Positions 13,527 through 19,404 of a stretch of DNA of 19,404 nt are shown here, in pieces. Below the pieces are notes generated by a model. The model saw only the letters and a list, made by a program, of their open reading frames with translations. It had not been told where the DNA came from and ran no database searches. Every line of letters starts with the position of its first letter. Within the stretch, counting starts at the first letter, position 1. Position numbers and translations under genes: made by a program. The stretch spans positions 1-19,404 of the forward strand of contig JASHOI010000226.1 in the NCBI GenBank assembly GCA_030041195.1, read 5' to 3'. The DNA comes from Streptosporangiaceae bacterium. Its GTDB lineage: Bacteria > Actinomycetota > Actinomycetes > Streptosporangiales > Streptosporangiaceae.

Positions 13527-14843
13527 GTGCAGATCCTTCCGTCCGGCCACGAGCCAGCGCCGCCCGCCAGTGACGAGCTCGCGCTGGCACCCTTCCGCGG
13601 AGTCCGTTATGCCAGAAACCGGGTCACCGGACTCGCTGAGGTTACATCTCCACCGTACGACGTCATCGCGCACGACCGAGAGAACCAGCTGTTCGCGGCC
13701 GACCCGCACAACGTGGTCCGGCTGATCCTGCCGCGGCACGATCCCAGGCACCGGGGCGACGCCTACAACGACGCCGCGATGGCGCTGCGGGAATGGCAGC
13801 GCGAGAAGATCCTGGTCCCGGATCCCGAGCCTGCGCTGTACGTCTATGAGCAGGCGCTGGCCGACGGGGCGGTCATTCAGCGCGGCCTGATCGGCGCGTT
13901 GCGGCTCAGCCCGCCCGAGGCGGGCGTGGTCCGGCCGCACGAGGATGTGGCGCCGGGGCCGGTCAAGGGACGGCTGCAGCTCATGGAGGCCACCCAGGCC
14001 AACCTGGAGCCGATCTTCCTGCTGCAGGACCGTGGCAACCGCGGCGCGTCGGCCCGGCTGATCAGCGAGACCGCCGAGGGCAGGCCGGCCCTGGTCGACG
14101 CCGTGACCGGCGACGGGATCCGGCACCGGCTGTGGGCCATCAGCGACCCGGCCGAGCTGGCCGCGATCGCCGCCGACCTGGCCCCGCGGGACGCGCTGAT
14201 CGCGGACGGGCACCACAGGTACGCCGCTTATCTCCGGCTGCAGGCCCGCCGGCGGGCCGCTGGCGACGGCCCGGGCCCGTGGGACTACGGTCTCGCGCTG
14301 CTCGTGGACGCCTCGGCGTACCCGCCGGAGGTCGGCGCCATCCACCGGGTGATCCCGGGCCTCTCCCCGGTCGCGGCCACGGAACTGGCCAAGGCCGCGT
14401 TCAGCGTGCGGAAGCTGCCCGCGGACCTGCCCGCCGCCCTCGACGAGCTCGGGGCGGAGAGCCAGCGGGGCCCGGCGTTCCTGATCGCGGGCGGCGGCGA
14501 TGTCCGGCTGCTCGCCGAGCCGGACCCGGTCCAGGTCGACGCCGCGATGCCGGCCGGCCACTCGGCGCTGTGGCGCGGCCTTGCCGCCTCGGTGCTGCAG
14601 GAGCTCCTGATGGACCGGCTGTGGGACGTCGGCTGGGACGCCGTCCGGATCGTGCACAACGACGCCGCGGAGGCGGTTGCGCTGGCCGACGAGACCGGCG
14701 GCACCGCGGTCATCTGCCCGCCGATGCCGACGCGGGACGTGTACGCGCTCGCGGCGCAGGGCGAGCGGGTGCCGCGCAAGTCAACCTCGTTCGGCCCGAA
14801 GCCGCGAACCGGGCTGGTGATCAGGACGTTCGCCCAGGGCTGA
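13527..14843 (+). CDS. DUF1015 family protein
   Basis: The protein has 438 residues from GTG 13527. The DUF1015 N-terminus LAPFRGVRYARN then VTSPPYDVIAHD is clear, followed by NVVRLILPRHD, a Tyr-rich stretch (ALYVYEQAL), and the conserved LIADGHHRYAAYL in the middle. The C-terminal RKSTSFGPKPRTGLVIRTF matches the family's usual ending (K.T.F.PK...GL..r). The function of DUF1015 proteins is not established; the ADGHHRY motif suggests a binding or catalytic centre. The GTG is the only start compatible with family length, but it has no ribosome site. The divergent TPR gene begins 2 bp away, so the promoter must lie inside that gene. It ends 11 bp from the convergent glycosyltransferase gene. Confidence 0.9.
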   Translation: MQILPSGHEPAPPASDELALAPFRGVRYARNRVTGLAEVTSPPYDVIAHDRENQLFAADPHNVVRLILPRHDPRHRGDAYNDAAMALREWQREKILVPDPEPALYVYEQALADGAVIQRGLIGALRLSPPEAGVVRPHEDVAPGPVKGRLQLMEATQANLEPIFLLQDRGNRGASARLISETAEGRPALVDAVTGDGIRHRLWAISDPAELAAIAADLAPRDALIADGHHRYAAYLRLQARRRAAGDGPGPWDYGLALLVDASAYPPEVGAIHRVIPGLSPVAATELAKAAFSVRKLPADLPAALDELGAESQRGPAFLIAGGGDVRLLAEPDPVQVDAAMPAGHSALWRGLAASVLQELLMDRLWDVGWDAVRIVHNDAAEAVALADETGGTAVICPPMPTRDVYALAAQGERVPRKSTSFGPKPRTGLVIRTFAQG

Positions 14844-14854
14844 ACGAACGGTCC

Positions 14855-16453
14855 TCATTTCCTGGTGTAGAGCTCCAGGGGTGCCCAGTGCCCGCTGACC
14901 TTTGTGAAGTTGTCGGCGAAGTAGGCCCGCAGCTGCGGGGTCCAGGCGATCCGGTTGGCGTTGTAAGAGGTCAGCAGCACGTAGCTGGCCTTGGCGAATG
15001 CCTGCCGCCACAGCGCGGCGATCGCCGGGACCCGGCCGGCCTGCGCCGCGGTCTGGCCGTGGCCGAGCGCGTAGCTGGTGCCGGTCCCGTCCACGATCAC
15101 CGAGCAGCCGGGGACGGAGCTGGTGAAGCGGTCGAGTGAGATCAGCAGCGAGGCCTGGTCGGTGGCCACGCAGGCCCCGGGCGGGATCACCCGGTCGATG
15201 GCTGGCAGCGCGTCGACGTAGGTCGGCGTCGGGCTGTAGTCGGCGCCCGGTGCGGCCAGCGGCAGCGCGAGCATGACCACGCCGGCGGTCCAGGCCGCGG
15301 TTTTGCGGAGCCGCGGCTTCAGCCCCGGCCAGCCGCCCCAGCCGTTGATGAGGCGCGCGGCGGGCAGCCCGAGCGCCATGCCGAGGAACGGCGCGAGGAA
15401 CGCCGGGTAGTGGTAGTAGAAGTCGTCCGGCACCAGGAACGCGATCACGATCAGCACGGTCGTCGCCAGGCCGAACCACTCGAGCCGCGGCGGCCCCTGC
15501 CGGGTGACCCGCCAGGCCGCGAGCGTTGCGCCGGCGATCGCCACCGCGAGGATGATCGCCGCGGCCAGGAACACGCCGGTGCCGAGGTCCCAGGCGGTCA
15601 GGCCGGTCAGGTACTGGAGCCGGAACGCCAGCGAGGTTCTGGCCCCGGTCCGGACCAACTGGGCGACGACGACGCTGTCGTAGAAACGCCCCGGGGCCAG
15701 CGCGGCGAACGGGATCACCGGGATCAGGAAGCCGGCCGCAACCCCGGCCGCGAACCGGGCCAGCTGCCGGTACCGCGGCACGCAGAGAACGGCGATCACA
15801 ACGACCGGGATGATCGCCCATACCTTGATCGCCCCGGCGAAGCCGAGCGCGGCGCCGCCCCAGGCCAGCCTCTTCCCGCTGCTGGCCAGGCGGTCGCCGT
15901 CGAACACCGCCACCGCTCCGGCCAGGCAGAACGCGGTCAGCCACGGCTCGAGCAGCACCGTGTGCGCGGCCTGCGCGCTGCCCGGGTAGATCGCGATGAT
16001 GCCGCAGGTCACGATCGTTGCGAGCACGCCGCGGTGCCGGACCAGCAGCCCGCCGAGGACCACGGCGGCCGCGCTGGCGAGCACGGTGAGGATCCGGCCG
16101 ATCCCGATCGCCCACGCCGTGCCGGTCAGCTTGGAGATGGCCGCGGCCGGAGTCATCAGCAGCGTGGTTCCGGGCGGCTGGACGATGATGAAGTCCCGGT
16201 ACGGCACCAGGCCCTGGATCATTCGCAGCGCGCTGCCGAAGTCCGCGCCGTCGTCGTAGTCCCCGACGCCGAGAAAGTGGCCCGGCTGGGCGAGCTGCAC
16301 CCCGCGGATCGCCAGCGCGACGAGCGTGGCCACCGCTATGACCGCGCCGACCGGCGTGAGATTGAACGGCAGCCGGGTCGGCCGCAACCGAGAGAACCGC
16401 GTCGCCGCGCTGCGCGGCGAGCCAGCGGCCTGACGTACGGTCGTTCCGCTCAC
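14855..16453 (-). CDS. GT-C-type polytopic membrane glycosyltransferase (mannosyl/arabinosyltransferase-like)
   Basis: The protein has 532 residues from GTG 16453-16451. After a basic N-terminal tail there is a first transmembrane helix (about 34-50). The first extracytoplasmic loop DYDDGADFGSALRMIQGLVP (65-84) carries the acidic pair characteristic of GT-C enzymes, then PYRDFIIVQPPGTTLL. About nine further hydrophobic segments follow, and a soluble C-terminal domain of about 130 residues (ADYSPTPTYVDALPAIDRVI to the end). Such enzymes use polyprenyl-phosphate sugars to decorate cell-wall polymers or proteins; donor and acceptor are unknown. The start is chosen because GGGGAA lies about 9 nt upstream and a TAGTAT -10-like box at 16506-16501. 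The frame continues upstream to 16912, but that part lies across the divergent DinB gene. Confidence 0.82.
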   Translation of the reverse strand: MSGTTVRQAAGSPRSAATRFSRLRPTRLPFNLTPVGAVIAVATLVALAIRGVQLAQPGHFLGVGDYDDGADFGSALRMIQGLVPYRDFIIVQPPGTTLLMTPAAAISKLTGTAWAIGIGRILTVLASAAAVVLGGLLVRHRGVLATIVTCGIIAIYPGSAQAAHTVLLEPWLTAFCLAGAVAVFDGDRLASSGKRLAWGGAALGFAGAIKVWAIIPVVVIAVLCVPRYRQLARFAAGVAAGFLIPVIPFAALAPGRFYDSVVVAQLVRTGARTSLAFRLQYLTGLTAWDLGTGVFLAAAIILAVAIAGATLAAWRVTRQGPPRLEWFGLATTVLIVIAFLVPDDFYYHYPAFLAPFLGMALGLPAARLINGWGGWPGLKPRLRKTAAWTAGVVMLALPLAAPGADYSPTPTYVDALPAIDRVIPPGACVATDQASLLISLDRFTSSVPGCSVIVDGTGTSYALGHGQTAAQAGRVPAIAALWRQAFAKASYVLLTSYNANRIAWTPQLRAYFADNFTKVSGHWAPLELYTRK

Positions 16454-16755
16454 AGTTGGCTGTTCCCCGCTACTTTCCGCAGGCGTCGAATCGCCACCAG
16501 ATACTACCCGTTCAGGCTTCGCGGCTGGCCCTAACCGATCAGCGGCGCTCGCCGCGGCTTGGCCGCCCGCGCCTGCACGGCCTGGTCTGCGAGCACCTGG
16601 CTGATCGATGTACCGGAAGGCCTGCTCTATGCGGCCGAACGGTACATCGACGCCGCAGAGGTGCCGGAGCATCTCGTTGGCCCCGTTCCCGCGATGAGTT
16701 TCGGGTGCCGACGTCGTCGTAACAGCCGCACACCAACGCTGAGAAGGCGGCATAA
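16454..16755. other. Divergent intergenic region between glycosyltransferase and DinB genes
   Basis: This 302-bp stretch separates divergent starts. On the minus strand TAGTAT (16506-16501) matches TANNNT and would give a leader of about 40 nt before the glycosyltransferase GTG; no -35 is evident. On the plus strand GAGAAGG precedes the DinB ATG by 8 nt. The minus-strand frame is open throughout, continuous with the glycosyltransferase, and includes an ATG (MLRHLCGVDVPFGRIEQ) near 16672. I do not recognise that sequence as a domain. Confidence 0.5.
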
Positions 16756-17319
16756 ATGACGGACTGCGAGACGGCTGCACCGGCTGCGGCCGATGTAAAC
16801 CGGGACGACGATTCGCGGATGCTCCTGGGCTTTCTGCAGTACCAGCGCGACGCGGTGCTGAAGATCGTCGAGGGGCTGCCCGAGGAGGCCTGGCAGACGC
16901 CGGTCGTGCCATCCGGATGGACGGTTGCCGGGATGCTCTGGCACCTCGGCGGCGTTGAGCACCACTGGCTCCAGCACGTGACCACGGGCGTCGCGGAGGA
17001 AACGCCGCCAGACGAGGAAGAAGAAGCAGAGGGGGGCGAGTACGACCCCTACGCGGCCTTCACGTGCGACCTGCCGGGCGCCGACCTCATCGCCAACTAC
17101 CGCGAGGAGTGCGGGCGGTCCGATGCGGTTCTCGCCATCACCCCGCTGTCAGCGGCTCCGCGCGGGCTCAAGTTCCACCATGACCCGGAGTACACCGCGC
17201 AGATAACCACCGTCCGCTGGATCGTGCTACACGTAATTGAGGAGACAGCCGCGCACTCCGGCCACCTAGAGATCGTGCGCGAACTGCTCGACGGAAAGAC
17301 CAGGCTGGGCGGACGCTGA
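16756..17319 (+). CDS. DinB/DUF664 superfamily protein
   Basis: The 187-residue protein starts at ATG 16756, with GAGAAGG upstream. It has a four-helix DinB-like bundle. The first helix is MLLGFLQYQRDAVLKIVEGL, then WTVAGMLWHLGGVEHHWLQ with H63 and H69/H70, and a C-terminal helix LHVIEETAAHSGHLEIVREL with H167 and H170. These histidines match the three-histidine metal site of the family. Between them lies an acidic loop (EETPPDEEEEAEGGEYDPY). Members are often thiol-dependent S-transferases (mycothiol in actinobacteria) or of unknown activity; DUF664 proteins are especially common in this phylum. The neighbours give no hint of a substrate, and it appears monocistronic. Confidence 0.88.
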   Translation: MTDCETAAPAAADVNRDDDSRMLLGFLQYQRDAVLKIVEGLPEEAWQTPVVPSGWTVAGMLWHLGGVEHHWLQHVTTGVAEETPPDEEEEAEGGEYDPYAAFTCDLPGADLIANYREECGRSDAVLAITPLSAAPRGLKFHHDPEYTAQITTVRWIVLHVIEETAAHSGHLEIVRELLDGKTRLGGR

Positions 17320-17397
17320 CCCGCCGTCCGGACGCGCTCAGCCCCGTCTAATCGGGCACCTCGAGGCCATCATCTGTGTCGGCTGACTTACGGACTA

Positions 17398-17415
17398 ACC
17401 TGAGCCGACTCAGGT
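17398..17415. terminator. Small inverted repeat in the convergent DinB/Rv1691-like gap
   Basis: ACCTGAG-CCGA-CTCAGGT is a perfect 7-bp stem with a 4-base loop, 79 bp past the DinB stop and 103 bp past the stop of the convergent gene. It could act on either strand; there is no T-tract. Confidence 0.35.
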
Positions 17416-17517
17416 CTCATTGCTGGGCGAAACCGAGCCACGGTGCGCAGCGTGCGCTTCTCGCCGCTGCGGCCGGGGCAGATCGGTGGGTGGGGCCGCT
17501 GCCGGGCCTGGTCGAAC

Positions 17518-19140
17518 CTAGGTCGATGCGGGCTCCTCATCGTCGTCCGGGTCGGCCAGGTAGTCGAAGACAACCGGGTCGAGCTGCTCGAACCGCTCGG
17601 CAGCGTCGGTCATGTCATCCCTGTCGGCGGCGGCAGCCTTGCCGAACCAGTCATGTGCCTCATCCTCCCGCCCGGCTTCCAGCAGCGCGTCGGCGTAGGC
17701 GTAGAAGAGCCGGGCAGATCCGGGCCGGACGCGGCCGTCCGTCAGCTCCGGCACCTGCAGCACGGCCACCGCCGCCTCGGGCAGCCCCTGATCGCGGCGG
17801 ATCCCTGACTCCACGATCCGCAGCTCGATCGCGGTGGCGCGGTCGACTTCTCGTGACTCAGGGCCGGTGACCAGGTCAAGCGCGCGATCCAGGCGGCCGA
17901 GCGCGCGCTCAGCGTCCGCCATCAGCGGCAGGTAGCTCGTCCTGCCGGTCAGCCGCCGTGCAGCCCTCAGCTCGGCTAGCGCGTCGGCCCACTCGCCTGC
18001 GCGGTATGCGGCGATGCCGACGGCCTCACGGACGATGCCGACCCGGGCCGCGAGCTGGCGTGCCGCCAGCGCGTGCCGGTATGCCGTCGCCGGATCCTCT
18101 TCCAGGCCAGCGGCAACGAGCCTGAGGGCCACGGCGTCGGCCAGGTCCCCGGGCAGCGTTCTGAGCTCCGCGCGTGCTTCGGGGTCTAGTTGATCGGCCG
18201 TGATGTCTGGCGGAATCTCGGGCCAGCGGTCACTGGCCGCGCGCTGGCTGGTCGGTGGCCTAGCCGTTCCGGCGCCTCGCGGCCTGCCCGAACCGGTTGC
18301 GGCGCGCGGCCTCGGTGCTCCCCCGGCACGCGGCGGCGCCGACCCCGCGCGGGACCGCGGATTCGGCCCCTCCCCAGACCGCGGCCTGGATGCCGCGCCG
18401 GTCCGTGGCCCCCGGGGTGCGTCTGTCCGGCTGCTGCCGCCTTCCGGCCGACTGGGACGGCCGCGGCCTTGCGATTCGGAGTCGGGCCTGGCCGCTCCGC
18501 TGCGGCGCGTCTGCTGGTCCCCGGGCCGACCGGCCGCGCCGCCCACGGCCGACTGCCGCCTGGGCCGGGAGTCAGAGCGCTCGCCACCGCCCAGCCGCGA
18601 CCCTGAGCCCCGGCCACCGCTGGGCCGGGATTCCGGGCGCCCGCCGCCGCCATCGCGGCTGCTGCCGGGCGGCCCGGCGCTCCGGCGGCTATCCGCACGA
18701 CCCGCGCGGTCGGCACTGGCCGCACGACCGGGACGATCCGCGCCATCGCGGCTCGAACGGCCTCGGCTCGCCGCACTCCCCACGCCGCTTGGGCGGCTGT
18801 CGTTGGCCGAGACGCCACCACCAGATGAACGGCCACCAGCAGACGGACGATCGGCTCGAGACGGCCGGCTACCGGCAGACGAGCGGCCGGTGCTAGACGG
18901 ACGGCCACCGGCGGACGGGCGACCGGTGCCCGAAGGGCGACCTGTGCCACGCGGGTGGCTTGTGGCTGAGCCGTCGCTGCCGCCAGCACGGGTCCGTGGC
19001 GTGCCGCGCCGGTTCGGTCCGTCATTGCCGACCCGATCGGCCCGGCCGGGCTTGGCGGCGCCGGACGCGGGCGCGCGCCTGGGCCCAGCGGGACGGCCTT
19101 TCGAATCGCCTTCTCGTCGCCCGCGCCCGTTCCCGGCCAC
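17518..19140 (-). CDS. Rv1691-like TPR protein with long disordered Arg/Ser/Gly/Pro-rich N-terminal extension
   Basis: The protein has 540 residues from GTG 19140-19138, chosen because GGGAG lies six bases upstream; a TTG two codons earlier abuts that site. Residues about 307-540 match the actinobacterial Rv1691 family: PPDITADQLDPEARAELRTL, LEEDPATAYRHALAARQLAARVG, then AYRAGEWADALAELRAARR, a TPR-like helical array, and an acidic tail ending in TAG at 17520-17518. Residues 1-306 are low complexity, including GRPSxG-type hexapeptide repeats around 67-107 (DNA 18942-18820). The M. tuberculosis protein is about 250 residues, so the extension more than doubles the size. Function is unknown; the basic, disordered tail suggests nucleic-acid or ribosome contact (inference). 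It follows the 5S gene and heads the syntenic block. Confidence 0.85.
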   Translation of the reverse strand: MAGNGRGRREGDSKGRPAGPRRAPASGAAKPGRADRVGNDGPNRRGTPRTRAGGSDGSATSHPRGTGRPSGTGRPSAGGRPSSTGRSSAGSRPSRADRPSAGGRSSGGGVSANDSRPSGVGSAASRGRSSRDGADRPGRAASADRAGRADSRRSAGPPGSSRDGGGGRPESRPSGGRGSGSRLGGGERSDSRPRRQSAVGGAAGRPGDQQTRRSGAARPDSESQGRGRPSRPEGGSSRTDAPRGPRTGAASRPRSGEGPNPRSRAGSAPPRAGGAPRPRAATGSGRPRGAGTARPPTSQRAASDRWPEIPPDITADQLDPEARAELRTLPGDLADAVALRLVAAGLEEDPATAYRHALAARQLAARVGIVREAVGIAAYRAGEWADALAELRAARRLTGRTSYLPLMADAERALGRLDRALDLVTGPESREVDRATAIELRIVESGIRRDQGLPEAAVAVLQVPELTDGRVRPGSARLFYAYADALLEAGREDEAHDWFGKAAAADRDDMTDAAERFEQLDPVVFDYLADPDDDEEPAST

Positions 19141-19214
19141 CGCCAACTCCCACCTTGCGCGCAGTCGCCCCGGCGGCTACGCCGTCGGCATGTCAGATAC
19201 ACCGTAAACGCATT

Positions 19215-19245
19215 GAGGGCCGCTACCAGCATGGCAGCGACCCTC
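19215..19245 (-). terminator. Terminator hairpin after the rRNA operon
   Basis: This is a 13-bp stem, including two G-U pairs, with a 5-base loop. On the minus strand it runs GAGGGTCGCTGCC, then ATGCT, then GGTAGCGGCCCTC. It begins 12 bp past the 5S 3' end. A T-tract is not prominent. Confidence 0.7.
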
Positions 19246-19257
19246 AGCGCGAAGATG

Positions 19258-19374
19258 TCCGGCGGCGTCCTACTCTCCCACGCGGTCCCCCGCGCAGTAC
19301 CATCGGCGCTGAAGGGCTTAACTTCCGGGTTCGGAATGGGACCGGGTGTTTCCCCTTCGCCATGGCCGCCGAAA
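19258..19374 (-). rRNA. rrf: 5S ribosomal RNA
   Basis: The minus strand reads TTTCGGCGGCCATGGCG at the 5' end, then AAGGGGAAACACCCGGTCCC, ATTCCGAACCCGGAAGTTAA, GCCCTTCAGCGCCGATGGTA, and ends GAGTAGGACGCCGCCGGA. These are the invariant loop and helix sequences of actinobacterial 5S rRNA. The 5' TTCGGCGGC pairs with the 3' GCCGCCGGA to close helix I, giving about 117 nt. The 30 bases to the right are the 23S-5S spacer; the rest of the rRNA operon lies outside the window. Confidence 0.96.
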
Positions 19375-19404
19375 CTCTATGGAGATGTCGGGCCCCGCGC
19401 CTGA

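Noticed and set aside
11952..14657. A 901-residue minus-strand open frame that could suggest a fusion to the HAD phosphatase
   Set aside because: Only the part after the GTG at 13025 matches a HAD protein. The rest lies antisense to DUF1015 and out of frame with the TPR gene, as expected from low stop frequency in GC-rich DNA.
11982..14843. A 953-residue plus-strand open frame suggesting a giant DUF1015 protein
   Set aside because: The first two thirds are antisense to the HAD and TPR genes and have Arg/Gly/Pro-rich shadow composition; the family domain starts just after 13527.
18200..19207. Plus-strand frame opposite the low-complexity N-terminus of the Rv1691-like gene
   Set aside because: Low-complexity GC-rich DNA leaves several frames open. 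The minus frame is continuous with a conserved domain and has a good ribosome site.

Overview
The window is very GC-rich, gene-dense chromosomal DNA from an actinomycete (Actinomycetota). Codon third positions are strongly G/C. GTG starts and GTGA stop/start overlaps are common. The minus-strand order 5S rRNA, Rv1691-like, HAD phosphatase, Rv1693-like, tlyA, nadK, recN, steA, mctB/steB follows the Mycobacterium tuberculosis Rv1691-Rv1698 block. I cannot name the genus; a Streptomyces/Streptosporangiales-type filamentous actinomycete is a guess.

Left part (1-6506, all minus strand): a tight operon read right to left. It runs Rv1693-like small acidic protein, TlyA rRNA methyltransferase, NAD kinase, RecN, SteA, MctB/SteB-family membrane protein, then the first 30 codons of another gene cut by the window edge. 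Most junctions overlap by 1 to 8 bases; only recN-steA has a real gap (about 100 bp, with a hairpin).

Middle part (6507-11951): a mixed-strand cassette between the Rv1693-like gene and the HAD phosphatase gene, which are neighbours in M. tuberculosis. It holds an SCP2-like protein, an AbiEi-like/DUF559-like protein (minus), AlkB, an Nei-type DNA glycosylase, and an ECF sigma factor translationally coupled to a membrane-anchored predicted beta-propeller protein. Its intergenic DNA carries the most unusual structure in the window: a paired palindromic 14-mer, a 15-bp tandem duplication, a triple 29-bp tandem repeat, and three consecutive perfect hairpins ahead of the sigma gene.

Right part (11952-19404): the HAD-IIA phosphatase and a TPR protein (minus, overlapping), a DUF1015 protein starting head-to-head 2 bp from the TPR gene, a GT-C-type membrane glycosyltransferase (minus), a DinB/DUF664 protein (plus), the Rv1691-like protein with a long disordered N-terminal extension (minus), and a 5S rRNA gene (minus) with a strong terminator hairpin.

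Functionally, the window combines housekeeping genes (ribosome modification, NADP synthesis, recombinational repair, division/envelope) with base-damage repair (AlkB, Nei) and a putative envelope-sensing sigma system. I see no prophage, IS element, CRISPR array or tRNA. No complete novel defence system is visible; the best leads are the AbiEi-like gene with its repeats and the ECF sigma/propeller pair with its leader.
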